From contig NZ_FNGH01000002.1 in NCBI RefSeq assembly GCF_900102875.1, positions 62,001-126,000 of the forward strand: a stretch of 64,000 nucleotides of DNA, given 5' to 3'. A model generated the notes under the pieces. That model was given only the letters and a program-made list of their open reading frames with translations, was not told where the DNA came from and did no database searches. The stretch is from Franzmannia pantelleriensis. GTDB lineage: Bacteria; Pseudomonadota; Gammaproteobacteria; Pseudomonadales; Halomonadaceae. The position numbers were made by a program, and so were the translations under genes. The first letter of the stretch is position 1. Every line of letters starts with the position of its first letter. This document shows positions 44,107 through 52,939 of the stretch, in pieces.

Positions 44107-44260
44107 TCCATAGTTTCTCAAGCAATGAGGTTGGATGCTCTAGAAATCATATATAGGGTAAGCGCTAGGGCCGTGATGTAAGTAAGCACTTCATGCGTGG
44201 TGCGACAGCTGAGCACCAGATACTCACTCTATATCACAACTAGCTACCCTCTCATTTCAA

Positions 44261-44290
44261 ACGGCCGAACCGGTCTCCCGGTTCGGCCGT
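44261..44290. terminator. long perfect hairpin between RraA-like gene and semialdehyde dehydrogenase gene
   Basis: ACGGCCGAACCGG (44261-44273) and CCGGTTCGGCCGT (44278-44290) form a perfect 13-bp stem with loop TCTC. Its high GC matches the flanking chromosome, so it is likely the terminator of the minus-strand gene ending at 44335 and marks the right edge of the island. Confidence 0.7.
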
Positions 44291-44334
44291 CTATCAGTGC
44301 CATCTATCCAGCCAGTATTGCTGGCTGTGACCAT

Positions 44335-45825
44335 TCACGACGGGAAGGAGAACTGCGCGCCTTCGCGTACCCCCGCTGACGGCCAGCGCTGGGTAACGGT
44401 CTTGCGCTTGGTGTAGAAGCGCACGGCGTCCGGGCCGTAGGCGGCGAGATCGCCGAACAGCGAGCGCTTCCAGCCACCGAAGCTGTGGTAGGAGACCGGC
44501 ACCGGTAGCGGCACATTGATGCCCACCATACCGACCTGAATGTTGTCGCTGAAGTAGCGTGCTGCTTCGCCGTCGCGGGTATAGATGCAGGTACCGTTGC
44601 CATACTCGTGATCGTCGATCAGCTGCATGGCTTCTTGCATGGTGTCGACGCGCACCACCAGCAGCACCGGGCCGAAGATCTCCTCCAGGTAGCAGGTCAT
44701 CTCGGGGGTCACCCGGTCGATCAGGGTGCCGCCGACGTAGAAGCCGTTTTCAAAGCCGGGGACCTCGACGCCGCGGCCGTCGACCACGATCTCGGCACCT
44801 TGCTCCTGGGCGCCGGCGATATAGCCACATACCTTGTCCATGTGCGCCTTGGTGATCACCGGGCCGAAGTCGTTGGCGCCGTCGTGGTAGGGACCGACCT
44901 TGAGGGTCTGCAGCTGCGCCTGCATCTTGCTGACCAGGGCATCGGCGGCGGCATCGCCCACCGCGACGGCCACCGAAAGGGCCATGCAGCGCTCGCCGGA
45001 GGAGCCGAAGGCGGCTCCGGTCAGCGAGCTGACCACGTTGTCCATATCGGCATCCGGCATCACGATGGCGTGGTTCTTGGCGCCGCCGAGGGCCTGGCAG
45101 CGCTTGCCGTTGGCACTGGCGCGGCTGTAGATGTATTCGGCGATGGGGGTGGAGCCGACGAAGCTGACGGCCTTGACCCGGCTGTCGTCGAGCAGGGTGT
45201 CAACGGCTTCCTTGTCGCCGTTGACGACGTTGAGCACGCCGGCCGGCAGGCCCGCCTCCAGCGCCAGTTCGGCGATATAGAGGGTCGAGGTGGGGTCGCG
45301 CTCGGAGGGCTTGAGCACGAAGGTGTTGCCGGTGGCGATGGCCATCGGATACATCCACAGTGGCACCATGGCCGGGAAGTTGAACGGGGTGATGCCGGCC
45401 ACCACGCCCAGCGGCTGGAATTCGCTCCAGGAGTCGATGCCGGGGCCGGTGTTCTTGCTGTACTCGCCCTTGAGCAGCTCGGGAACCCCGCAGGCGTACT
45501 CGACGTTCTCGATGCCACGCTGCAGCTCGCCCTTGGCATCGTGGACGATCTTGCCGTGCTCCTGGCCGATCAGGCGGCAGATCTCGTCGGCGTTATCCTC
45601 CAACAGCTGCTTGAAGCGGTACATGACCCGGGCGCGCTTGGCGGGCGGGGTGTCGCGCCAGGCGGGGTAGGCGGCCTGGGCGGCGGCGATGGCCTCCTCG
45701 ACGGTGGCCTTGCTGGCCAGGGCGACCTGGCCGCCCACTTCGCCGGTGGAAGGGTTGTAGACGTCTTGGGTGCGACGCTCGTCGGCAACCCGTACGCCGT
45801 TGATCAAATGGCCAAGCGTGGTCAT
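44335..45825 (-). CDS. mmsA: CoA-acylating methylmalonate/malonate-semialdehyde dehydrogenase
   Basis: 496 residues. Aldehyde dehydrogenase fold with FNFPAMVPLWMYPMAIATGN typical of MmsA, FVGSTPIAEYIY, the catalytic Cys in FGSSGERCMALS and EEIFGPVLLV. This family converts malonate or methylmalonate semialdehyde to acetyl- or propionyl-CoA without a separate ligase. It follows the beta-alanine aminotransferase gene by 36 bp, giving beta-alanine to acetyl-CoA. Confidence 0.93.
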   Translation of the reverse strand: MTTLGHLINGVRVADERRTQDVYNPSTGEVGGQVALASKATVEEAIAAAQAAYPAWRDTPPAKRARVMYRFKQLLEDNADEICRLIGQEHGKIVHDAKGELQRGIENVEYACGVPELLKGEYSKNTGPGIDSWSEFQPLGVVAGITPFNFPAMVPLWMYPMAIATGNTFVLKPSERDPTSTLYIAELALEAGLPAGVLNVVNGDKEAVDTLLDDSRVKAVSFVGSTPIAEYIYSRASANGKRCQALGGAKNHAIVMPDADMDNVVSSLTGAAFGSSGERCMALSVAVAVGDAAADALVSKMQAQLQTLKVGPYHDGANDFGPVITKAHMDKVCGYIAGAQEQGAEIVVDGRGVEVPGFENGFYVGGTLIDRVTPEMTCYLEEIFGPVLLVVRVDTMQEAMQLIDDHEYGNGTCIYTRDGEAARYFSDNIQVGMVGINVPLPVPVSYHSFGGWKRSLFGDLAAYGPDAVRFYTKRKTVTQRWPSAGVREGAQFSFPS

Positions 45826-45861
45826 GACAATACCTCTAGCAAAACGTGTAATTTGGTGTGT

Positions 45862-47205
45862 TCAGTTGAGTTCGCCGATGGCGTCACCCAGCACATTGAC
45901 GAGGTGGTCGATCTCTTCATGCTCGACGATAAACGGCAGGCCGAGCTGGATGGTATCGCCGCCGTAGCGCACATAGACCCCTTTTTCCCAACACTTCATG
46001 GCGATCTCGAAGGGACGTCGGGTCGGCTCGCCGGGGTACGGCTCGATCTGCAGGGCGCCGGCCAGGCCGTAGTTGCGTATGTCGCTGATATAGCGTGTGC
46101 CCTTGAGACCATGCAGGGCCGACTCGAACACCGGGCTCATCTCGCGTACGCGATCGATCAGGCGATCGTTCTCGAGCACGTCGAGTGCCGCCAGCGCCGC
46201 GGCACAGGCCACCGGGTGGCCGGAGTAGGTATAGCCGTGGGGCAGTTCGAGCATGTACTCGGGACCGCCCTGGTCCATGAAGGTCTGGTAGATGTCACCC
46301 TGGACGATCACCGCCCCCATGGGCACTGCGCCGTTGGTCATCTGCTTGGCGGTATTCATGATATCCGGTACCACGCCGAAGGCATCGGCGCCAGTCATGG
46401 CGCCCATGCGGCCGAAGCCGGTGATGACCTCATCGAAGATTAGCAGGATGTCGTGGGCATCGCAGATCTCGCGTAGCCGCTGCAGATAGCCGACCGGCGG
46501 CGGAATCACCCCGGCTGAACCGGCCATCGGCTCGACGATCACCGCGGCTATGTTGGAGGCATCGTGCAGCGCGATCAACTCCAGTAGTTCGTCGGCGCGC
46601 TCGGCGCCGCGCTCCGGCATACCACGTGTGAAGGCGTTCTCCGCCAGCAGGGTGTGGGGCAGGTGGTCGGCGTCGACCCCTTGGCCGAACAGGGCGCGGT
46701 TGGCGCCGATGCCGCCCAGGCTGATGCCGCCGAAGTTGACGCCATGATAGCCCTTCATGCGGCCGATCAGCTTGGTCTTGGTGGGCTTGCCCTTCTTGCG
46801 CCAGTAGGCGCGGGCGATCTTCAGCGCGGTGTCGGCGCTCTCGGAGCCGGAGCCTGTAAAGAATACATGGTCGAGGCCTTGCGGGGTCATCTCACGCAGA
46901 CGGTGGGCCAGTTCGAAAGCCTTGGGGTGGCCGAACTGGAAGGCCGGCGAGTAGTCGAGTTCGCCCAGCTGGCGGCTCACTGCTTCGGTGATTTCCGGGC
47001 GGCAGTGGCCGGCGCCGCAGGTCCACAGGCCTGAGAGGCCGTCGAAGATCTGGCGACCCTCGGCGTCGGTAAAGTAGCTGCCCTTGGCGCCAACGATGAT
47101 CCGCGGGTCGCGCTTGAACTGGCGGTTGCCGGTATAGGGCATCCAGTAGGCATCCAGCTGCTCTGTGCTAAGCCCGGCGGTGGGCGATAACGCTCGCTCT
47201 GACAT
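45862..47205 (-). CDS. omega-amino acid (beta-alanine):pyruvate aminotransferase
   Basis: 447 residues, class III PLP aminotransferase. GLWTCGAGHCRPEI near the N terminus, IFDEVITGFGR with the cofactor Asp, and the PLP Lys in NTAKQMTNGAVPMGAV. YWMPYTGNRQFKRDPRI is the N-terminal signature of beta-alanine:pyruvate transaminases. It produces malonate semialdehyde for the downstream dehydrogenase. Transcribed divergently from a LysR gene 157 bp away, the probable regulator. Confidence 0.92.
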   Translation of the reverse strand: MSERALSPTAGLSTEQLDAYWMPYTGNRQFKRDPRIIVGAKGSYFTDAEGRQIFDGLSGLWTCGAGHCRPEITEAVSRQLGELDYSPAFQFGHPKAFELAHRLREMTPQGLDHVFFTGSGSESADTALKIARAYWRKKGKPTKTKLIGRMKGYHGVNFGGISLGGIGANRALFGQGVDADHLPHTLLAENAFTRGMPERGAERADELLELIALHDASNIAAVIVEPMAGSAGVIPPPVGYLQRLREICDAHDILLIFDEVITGFGRMGAMTGADAFGVVPDIMNTAKQMTNGAVPMGAVIVQGDIYQTFMDQGGPEYMLELPHGYTYSGHPVACAAALAALDVLENDRLIDRVREMSPVFESALHGLKGTRYISDIRNYGLAGALQIEPYPGEPTRRPFEIAMKCWEKGVYVRYGGDTIQLGLPFIVEHEEIDHLVNVLGDAIGELN

Positions 47206-47362
47206 GACCGTACCCTCTGTATGTGGCCGCTATTGTTGGCATCGTGCCTGGTAGCCTAGCCCTAGCCGGTGATAAGTTAAATCTAGCTTTTTTTAAGCTC
47301 ATGCAAGTGTATGGTTAACTTTTTCCGCGACGGCCACGGCCGTCGAGCAGGAGGAGGAAGCG

Positions 47363-48286
47363 ATGTCGAGGCGCAAAGCGGCCCTTAGTGGTCAAGTGAG
47401 TGATGCCGACCTGCGCCTGCTGCGGATCTACCGCAAGGTGGTGGAGTGCGGCGGCTTCTCCGCCGCCGAGGTGGAGCTGAATATCAGCCGTGCGGCGATC
47501 AGCATGGCCATGAACGATCTGGAGACCCGGCTTGGACTGCGGCTCTGCCAGCGCGGGCGCAGCGGCTTCTCGCTGACCGACGAGGGCGCAGAAGTCTACG
47601 AGGCGGCCCAGCGCCTGCTGGCCGCGGTAGAAGGGTTTCGCACCCGCGTCAACGGCCTGCACGCCTGGCTCAAGGGCGAGCTCAATATCGGCATCACCGA
47701 TAACCTGGTGACCATGCCGGAGATGCATATCACCCATGCCCTCAGCGCCCTCAAGGAGCGGGGGCCTGAAGTGCATATTCATATTCGCATGATGCCCCCT
47801 AGTGAGATCGAGCTGGCGGTGCTGGATGGCCGCTTGCACACCGGCGTGATTCCGGCGCTCAAGACCCTGGCCGGATTGAACTACCTCTCCCTCTACGAGG
47901 AGCACTCGCAGCTCTATTGCGCGGCGGACCATCCCCTGTTCAAGGTGGCAACAGTGCCGGAACAGCAGCTGGCCGAGCATGATGCCGTGGTACCCGCCTA
48001 TGCCCAGACACCTGAGGTCAAGGCGCTGCATGAGCCGCTCAAGGCCTCCGCCTCGGCGACGGATCGTGAGGGCATTGCCTTCCTGATTCTCTCCGGTCGC
48101 TACATCGGTTACTTGCCTACCCACTATGCCGAGCGCTGGGTGCGCGATAACCGTATGCGCCCCCTGAACCCCGAACGCTGGCACTACTTGACCCGCTACT
48201 GCGCCATCACCCGCAAGGCGGCGCCGCCTAACCTGGTAATGGAGGGCTACCTGGAGGAGCTGCAGCGGCTGATCAAAGCAGGATGA
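47363..48286 (+). CDS. LysR-family regulator of beta-alanine catabolism (inferred)
   Basis: 307 residues. HTH FSAAEVELNISRAAISMAMNDLE and LCQRGRSGFSLTDEGAEVY, the form seen in LysR regulators beside transaminase operons; the effector domain follows residue 100. Closely similar in layout to the LysR at 59221 (both share a GRxGFxLT turn and a C-terminal GYLPTHYAE/GNLPHYYAE block), so the two are paralogues. Divergent from the aminotransferase operon. Confidence 0.9.
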   Translation: MSRRKAALSGQVSDADLRLLRIYRKVVECGGFSAAEVELNISRAAISMAMNDLETRLGLRLCQRGRSGFSLTDEGAEVYEAAQRLLAAVEGFRTRVNGLHAWLKGELNIGITDNLVTMPEMHITHALSALKERGPEVHIHIRMMPPSEIELAVLDGRLHTGVIPALKTLAGLNYLSLYEEHSQLYCAADHPLFKVATVPEQQLAEHDAVVPAYAQTPEVKALHEPLKASASATDREGIAFLILSGRYIGYLPTHYAERWVRDNRMRPLNPERWHYLTRYCAITRKAAPPNLVMEGYLEELQRLIKAG

Positions 48287-48374
48287 CGATTATCCGTTGG
48301 CTTGCTAAGTGATTGCCTTATTACATACAATCAAAAATGTTTGCATGTTTAAAAGTCGATCACAGGGAAGAAAC

Positions 48375-49130
48375 ATGGCAATGCGCGGATGGTGGCTAGG
48401 CTTGGTGACAGGATTGGCAGTGACCCCAGCGGTGGCGGAAAGCCCGTGGCAGGGCAGCGTTGGTGCCGGGGTGCTGGTTACGCCGGAGTATCTGGGTAGC
48501 GACGATTTCCGCACCCGGGCCTGGCCGTCGCTGGAGCTGCGCTACGGCGATGCGTTCTATTTCAATCCCCGAGAAGGGCTGGGCTGGGACGCCATTCGCG
48601 AGGGCAACTGGGTGGTATCGCCCTATCTCGGCTATACCTTTGGCCGCGACAGTCGCGGTGAGCTGGCGGCCTTCGAGGAGGTCGACGGCGGCGCCACCCT
48701 GGGGCTGCGCGTCAGCTACGATCAGGGACCGTGGCGCTACAGCCTGTCCGGCGAATCCGCCGTGAGCGGTGATATCAACGGCTCGGAGTGGCAGGCGCGG
48801 GCCACCTGGCGTGCGCCCCTCGACGAGCGCACCTTCGTCACCCTGGGGCCCAGCGTGAGCTATTCGAGCGAGAGTTGGACGCGCGCGATTTTTGGCGTCT
48901 CGGCACAAGACAGTGCACGCTCGGGAGTGGCCGCCTACGAACCGGGCAGCGGCTATCTGCGCTATGGGCTGAGCGGGACCATCAGCTATGCGCTGACCCC
49001 GGCCTGGTCGCTCACCGCATTGGCTGGCGTGACCTACTTGACCGGTGATGCCGCCGACAGTCCCATCGTCGACGATCTCGGCGATGCCCTGCAGCCGGTG
49101 GCAGGCGCTTTTGTCAGCTATCGCTTCTAA
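48375..49130 (+). CDS. MipA/OmpV-family outer membrane protein
   Basis: 251 residues. Signal peptide to AVAES (residue ~22). The mature chain has alternating beta strands (GAGVLVTPEYLGSDDFRTR, residues ~30-48, then SLELRYGDAFYFN) and a C-terminal aromatic YRF, the BAM recognition ending of outer-membrane barrels. Family members scaffold murein hydrolases or act as porins. RBS AGGGAAG before ATG 48375. Followed at 24 bp by an LpxR-type barrel gene. Confidence 0.9.
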   Translation: MAMRGWWLGLVTGLAVTPAVAESPWQGSVGAGVLVTPEYLGSDDFRTRAWPSLELRYGDAFYFNPREGLGWDAIREGNWVVSPYLGYTFGRDSRGELAAFEEVDGGATLGLRVSYDQGPWRYSLSGESAVSGDINGSEWQARATWRAPLDERTFVTLGPSVSYSSESWTRAIFGVSAQDSARSGVAAYEPGSGYLRYGLSGTISYALTPAWSLTALAGVTYLTGDAADSPIVDDLGDALQPVAGAFVSYRF

Positions 49131-49154
49131 TCTCAGGCGCTCAAGGATCGAGAC

Positions 49155-50135
49155 ATGACCCATCGCAATGTCTGCTGCTGGCTGGCGACAGCGGCCGTGG
49201 CGGTACTACCCGCGGTGGCCGTAGCTGCTGACGGTACGTTCACCCTCAAGGTCGAAAATGACTTCCTGGCAAGCAGCGACGACGGCCACTACACCAGCGG
49301 CGCCGAACTCAACTGGGCCTTTCGGCCTGAGGCGGAGCACTGGAGTCAACGGGTGGCCGCGGTGCTACCGGAGGCGTTGATTAGCCAGGCCGATACGGTG
49401 GCTTATCGGCTGGTTCACCAGATCTATACCCCCGACGACATCGAGCAGCGCGCGCTGATCGAGGACGATCGCCCCTATGCCGGACTGGTGTTGGGCGGGG
49501 TGTCGTTCTACGAAGACGTGGCGCGTGGTGACTGGCGTCAGGCCACGGACGTGCACCTCGACGTGGGCCTGGTGGGGCGCTCCTCGCAGGCCGAGCGAAT
49601 CCAGCGCGAGGCGCATCGGCTCTCGCACGCCGATCGACCGCGGGGCTGGGATAATCAACTCGCCGACGAACCAATCGTCAACGCCACGCTGCAACGACAG
49701 TGGTGGCATGAGTCGCCACTGGCCGGCAAGACCCTGGCCCACGGCCCAAGCGCAGGCCTGGCGTTGGGTAACCTCTACACCTATGCCAGCGGCGGCTATG
49801 GGGTGCGTTTCGGTGACGATGCCACCGGCATCCCTACGGTCACCCCCAACCCGGGCGGGCGCCAAGCGTTCACCCAGCGCTCGGGACTGCGCTGGTATCT
49901 ATTTGCCAGCGTCGAGGGCTACTACATGGCCCACAACCTGACCCTCGACGGCAATACCGTCAAGAGCAGCCACTCGGTGGAGCGTCGCGAGTGGGTCGGC
50001 GATCTGGTGGGTGGGGCAGCGCTGGCCTGGGACGCCTGGCAGCTGAGCTACACCGCGGTGCGTCGTAGCCATGAGTTCGAGGGCCAGACCAGCCATGACG
50101 TGTTCGGCAACGTTACCCTGTCGCGGGATTTTTGA
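49155..50135 (+). CDS. lipid A deacylase LpxR-family (DUF2219) outer membrane protein
   Basis: 326 residues. Signal peptide to about AVAA (residue 25), then LKVENDFLASSDDGHYTSG, the Asn-Asp calcium/active-site segment of LpxR, and EDDRPYAGL, the family's most conserved block. A C-terminal LSRDF ends the barrel. LpxR removes the 3'-acyloxyacyl chain from lipid A in the outer membrane. Probably cotranscribed with the MipA-type gene; both shape the outer membrane. Confidence 0.88.
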   Translation: MTHRNVCCWLATAAVAVLPAVAVAADGTFTLKVENDFLASSDDGHYTSGAELNWAFRPEAEHWSQRVAAVLPEALISQADTVAYRLVHQIYTPDDIEQRALIEDDRPYAGLVLGGVSFYEDVARGDWRQATDVHLDVGLVGRSSQAERIQREAHRLSHADRPRGWDNQLADEPIVNATLQRQWWHESPLAGKTLAHGPSAGLALGNLYTYASGGYGVRFGDDATGIPTVTPNPGGRQAFTQRSGLRWYLFASVEGYYMAHNLTLDGNTVKSSHSVERREWVGDLVGGAALAWDAWQLSYTAVRRSHEFEGQTSHDVFGNVTLSRDF

Positions 50136-50192
50136 TCGTCCGTCTCGCTGGGCTATCATGGCCGACCTTTTTGCGTTGCCATGGAGCCTTTG

Positions 50193-50633
50193 ATGAGCTT
50201 TTACGTCTACCTTTCCGGCGAGATCCACACCGACTGGCGCGATGAGATCCAGCGCGGCGCCGAGGCGCTAGGTCTCGACGTGGTATTTACCTCAGCGGTG
50301 ACCGACCATGCCGCCAGCGATGCCGCCGGCGACCACCTCGGCGAGGATAGCCACCAGTTCTGGCGTGATCACAAGTCCTCCAAGGTCAACCTGATCCGCA
50401 CCAAGACCCTAATCGAGCAGAGCGACCTGGTGGTGGTGCGCTTCGGCGACCAGTACAAGCAGTGGAACGCGGCCTTCGACGCTGGTTACTGCGCGGCGCT
50501 GGGCAAGCCCTACGTGACCCTCCACGCCGAGGACATCGTGCACCCGCTCAAGGAAGTCGACGCCCAGGCGATGGCGTGGGCCACTACCACCGACCAGGTG
50601 GTCGAGATCCTGCGCTACGTGCTCAAGGCCTGA
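50193..50633 (+). CDS. YtoQ-family protein
   Basis: 146 residues. N-terminal FYVYLSGEIHTDWRDEI, central HQFWRDHKSSKVNLIRTKT and VVVRFGDQYKQWNAAFDAGY, the full conserved pattern of YtoQ, which has a nucleoside 2-deoxyribosyltransferase-like fold. Function unknown. ATG 50193 with GGAG 7 nt upstream. Stands alone between the LpxR-type gene and a convergent oxygenase gene. Confidence 0.85.
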   Translation: MSFYVYLSGEIHTDWRDEIQRGAEALGLDVVFTSAVTDHAASDAAGDHLGEDSHQFWRDHKSSKVNLIRTKTLIEQSDLVVVRFGDQYKQWNAAFDAGYCAALGKPYVTLHAEDIVHPLKEVDAQAMAWATTTDQVVEILRYVLKA

Positions 50634-50642
50634 CGTCTACGC

Positions 50643-51296
50643 TTACCGCGCCGGGTCGACGCGACCGCCCAGCGAGGCGTTACGCCGGAACCAGCCGGCG
50701 ATGCTGGCCCGCGGCAGGCGGGTCGGCAGGACCTCGTGGGGCACCGTCTCGGAAAGAAAGCAGGTGAAGGTGCCGGCCTCCGGGCGCACTCGGGCGAGTT
50801 CGCGGGGCGTGCTGTCGCTCGAGTAGATGGCCATCTCACCGCCGCCGTCGATGGGCCACTCAGGGTTGAGGTAGAGCACCGTGGAGACCACGCGATTGGT
50901 GCGGCCCTGAAAACTGTCGAGATGGGTCTTGTAGAAGCTGCCCGGTGGGTAGTGGGCGAAGTGCGCCTCGAACTCGAACAGCCCCAGATAGAGCGCCCGG
51001 TTGAGGGTCTGCTGCAGCTCGCCCATGGCCGCGAGGTAGCGGCGCTGGGCCGGGCTCTCGCGCTCGAGCCAATGGATGGCGTCGCCGCGGATATCGCGGC
51101 GCAGGAGGTGCTCTCTGCCGCGGCCGATACCGGCGACAGCCAGCGCGTCCCTCTCTGCCAGCTGGATAATCTCGGTATACAGCGCCCGACACAGCTCGGC
51201 GTCAACGACGTCCTCGGCGACGAACCAGCCCTGCTCGACCAGTGCATCGACCAGCGGCGCCAGCTGCCGCGGGTCGACGACGGGGGGACCGCTCAT
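50643..51296 (-). CDS. 2-oxoglutarate/Fe(II)-dependent oxygenase (SM-20/prolyl-hydroxylase-like)
   Basis: 217 residues. Iron ligands His and Asp in FYKTHLDSFQGR and distal His in VPHEVLPT, followed by Arg in RASIAGWFR that would bind 2-oxoglutarate. VVSTVLYLNPEW and GGEMAIY are the usual strands. Likely hydroxylates a protein or amino acid. Start at ATG 51296, 7 bp after the stop of the upstream short gene. Confidence 0.87.
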   Translation of the reverse strand: MSGPPVVDPRQLAPLVDALVEQGWFVAEDVVDAELCRALYTEIIQLAERDALAVAGIGRGREHLLRRDIRGDAIHWLERESPAQRRYLAAMGELQQTLNRALYLGLFEFEAHFAHYPPGSFYKTHLDSFQGRTNRVVSTVLYLNPEWPIDGGGEMAIYSSDSTPRELARVRPEAGTFTCFLSETVPHEVLPTRLPRASIAGWFRRNASLGGRVDPAR

Positions 51297-51303
51297 GGCG
51301 TTT

Positions 51304-51636
51304 TCATTCCGGGAAGCCGTGGGCGCGGGCACGGGCCAGCATCACACGCTTCTTGCCATACAGTTTGAGCTGGGCCTGGGTGACATGCACGCAGTAGGCC
51401 TGCCCCTGGCGGGTGGCCATGCCGGCGAAATCCTCGCGGGCGGCCTGGTAGGCTTGCTCGGCCTGCTCCCGGGTGACGACCAGGTCGTCGTCGCCGGGAT
51501 TGCCGTCAATCACTTCCTGAAGGTTCTGCAGGTAGAGGGCGCAGCGCATCAGCTGGAAGCCCTTGGCCTTGGTACGCATGAAGAACCATACCAGCAGGGC
51601 GGCAATGGCGACGCTAATCAGCACAACTTGGGTCAT
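51304..51636 (-). CDS. small membrane-anchored protein of unknown function
   Basis: 110 residues. One N-terminal membrane helix (~2-20), then a soluble, charged segment with two Cys (MRCALYLQNL and AYCVHVTQAQLKLYG). I do not recognise a family. Located between the Nudix and oxygenase genes on the same strand with short gaps (5 and 7 bp), so cotranscribed. Confidence 0.65.
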   Translation of the reverse strand: MTQVVLISVAIAALLVWFFMRTKAKGFQLMRCALYLQNLQEVIDGNPGDDDLVVTREQAEQAYQAAREDFAGMATRQGQAYCVHVTQAQLKLYGKKRVMLARARAHGFPE

Positions 51637-51641
51637 ACGGC

Positions 51642-52295
51642 TCAATCTTGTCGAGAATGGGTGGTTGGTGAGGTCTGCCGCGGGCCGCGACGGGGTGGGC
51701 GATGGCGCAGTGGGCCACCGTCGGGAGCGCGGTCGAGGCTCACCGGGCAGCCGAATCCCTCGCTGAGCAGCTCCACCAGCATCATTGCCGAGAGTCCCCA
51801 GATCACCTGGCCCTGGGCCTGGTAGCTGGGCACGTAGTAGGGGCGGCCGTCGACGGTAATGACGTCGGTGTGGCTGCGGCAGTCGTCGAGGAACAGCGCC
51901 AGCGGCACCTCGAATATCGCGTCCAGCTCGTTTGGGTCCGGCGTCAGCGGCAGGTCCGGCGGGATCAGCCCCACGTAAGGCGTAACCTTGAGGCCGTGCA
52001 GCGAGACCACTTCGCTGAGTTGACCGAGCAGTTCGACCTGGCCGCGGGGCAGGGCGATCTCCTCCTCCGACTCGCGCAGTGCAGTGTCGAGCAGGTCACG
52101 GTCGTGCTCTTCGCGCTTGCCGCCGGGGAAGGCCACCTGGCCGCGATGGGTGTCGAGGTGATCGGCGCGTCGAGTAAACAGCAGCGTTGGCTCGTGCCGG
52201 GTCACGATTGGTATCAGCACCGCCGCCTCGGGCATGGCGAGCCTCAGGCGTTGAGGGCGGTGTGCTTGCAGGCGCTCGCGCAGTTTCTCTAACAT
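51642..52295 (-). CDS. CoA pyrophosphatase-type Nudix hydrolase
   Basis: 217 residues. The CoA-specific UPF0035 motif LLFTRRADHLDTHRGQVAFP precedes the Nudix box GGKREEHDRDLLDTALRESEEEI (split here at its centre), both intact. It would cleave CoA or derivatives to phosphopantetheine and ADP. Start at ATG 52295; a further ATG at 52316 is possible. First gene of the three-gene minus-strand unit, divergent from another Nudix gene. Confidence 0.88.
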   Translation of the reverse strand: MLEKLRERLQAHRPQRLRLAMPEAAVLIPIVTRHEPTLLFTRRADHLDTHRGQVAFPGGKREEHDRDLLDTALRESEEEIALPRGQVELLGQLSEVVSLHGLKVTPYVGLIPPDLPLTPDPNELDAIFEVPLALFLDDCRSHTDVITVDGRPYYVPSYQAQGQVIWGLSAMMLVELLSEGFGCPVSLDRAPDGGPLRHRPPRRGPRQTSPTTHSRQD

Positions 52296-52381
52296 GGGGT
52301 GTCCGCTGGGTTTCATGTGTTGTACCCAGCTCCCGCGCAGGCGTCAAGGCGCGCTCCGCCCCCGCGCCATGAAGGAGAGCC

Positions 52382-52939
52382 ATGAATTTCTGCAGCCACT
52401 GCGGCCAGACTGTCCGCTTTGCGATCCCCGAGGGCGACGACCGCCCGCGCTACCTGTGCGACGCCTGTGGCACCATCCACTACCAGAATCCACGCATCGT
52501 CGCCGGCACCCTGCCGGTGATCGGCAGCAAGGTGCTGCTGTGCCGCCGCGCCATCTCGCCGCGCAAGGGCTTCTGGACGCTGCCGGCAGGCTACATGGAG
52601 AACGCCGAGACCACCGTCGAGGCGGCCGCCCGCGAGACCCGCGAGGAGGCCTGTGCCGAGGTGGCGATCCATGGCCTCTACACGATGATCAACCTGCCGC
52701 ATATCAACCAGGTCTACATGATGTTCCGCGCCGATCTCGAGGGCGGCTTCGACGCCGGTCCCGAAAGTCTCGAGGTGGCGCTGTTCGAGGAGCATGAGAT
52801 TCCCTGGGACGAACTCGCCTTCCCGACCATCGAACGCACCCTGCGCCACTTCTACCAGGACCGCCGCGACGGCGTCTATCCGCTGCATATCAGCGACATC
52901 ACCGCCGAGGATCGCGAGCGCTACTTCGGCTCGGCCTGA
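52382..52939 (+). CDS. Nudix hydrolase with N-terminal zinc ribbon
   Basis: 185 residues. CSHCG and CDACG form a zinc ribbon in the first 30 residues, then IHYQNPRIV and the Nudix box GYMENAETTVEAAARETREE. The layout matches bacterial NudC-like/ADP-ribose-type Nudix proteins of unknown substrate. AAGGAGAG precedes the ATG. Its 3' end overlaps the convergent ureohydrolase gene by 19 bp. Confidence 0.88.
   Translation: MNFCSHCGQTVRFAIPEGDDRPRYLCDACGTIHYQNPRIVAGTLPVIGSKVLLCRRAISPRKGFWTLPAGYMENAETTVEAAARETREEACAEVAIHGLYTMINLPHINQVYMMFRADLEGGFDAGPESLEVALFEEHEIPWDELAFPTIERTLRHFYQDRRDGVYPLHISDITAEDRERYFGSA

Larger units (their letters stand above)
37964..44250. other. AT-rich island carrying the tct transporter and two catabolic genes
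   Basis: Base composition and codon use change sharply here: many A/T-ending codons (TTA, ATA, AGA, AAT) and T-runs, against almost exclusively G/C-ending codons on both sides. The left edge abuts the acetyltransferase remnant and the right edge the terminator hairpin of the semialdehyde dehydrogenase gene. No integrase, transposase, tRNA or flanking direct repeat is visible, so the mode of entry is unknown. Acquisition by transfer is inferred. Confidence 0.7.

Noticed and set aside
37964-44250. Integrative element with att sites
   Set aside because: No integrase, tRNA or flanking direct repeat was found, so the island is listed only as a compositional feature.
44608-46443. 611-codon open frame on the plus strand
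   Set aside because: Antisense to the semialdehyde dehydrogenase and aminotransferase genes, which have complete motifs; the plus-strand frame has none.
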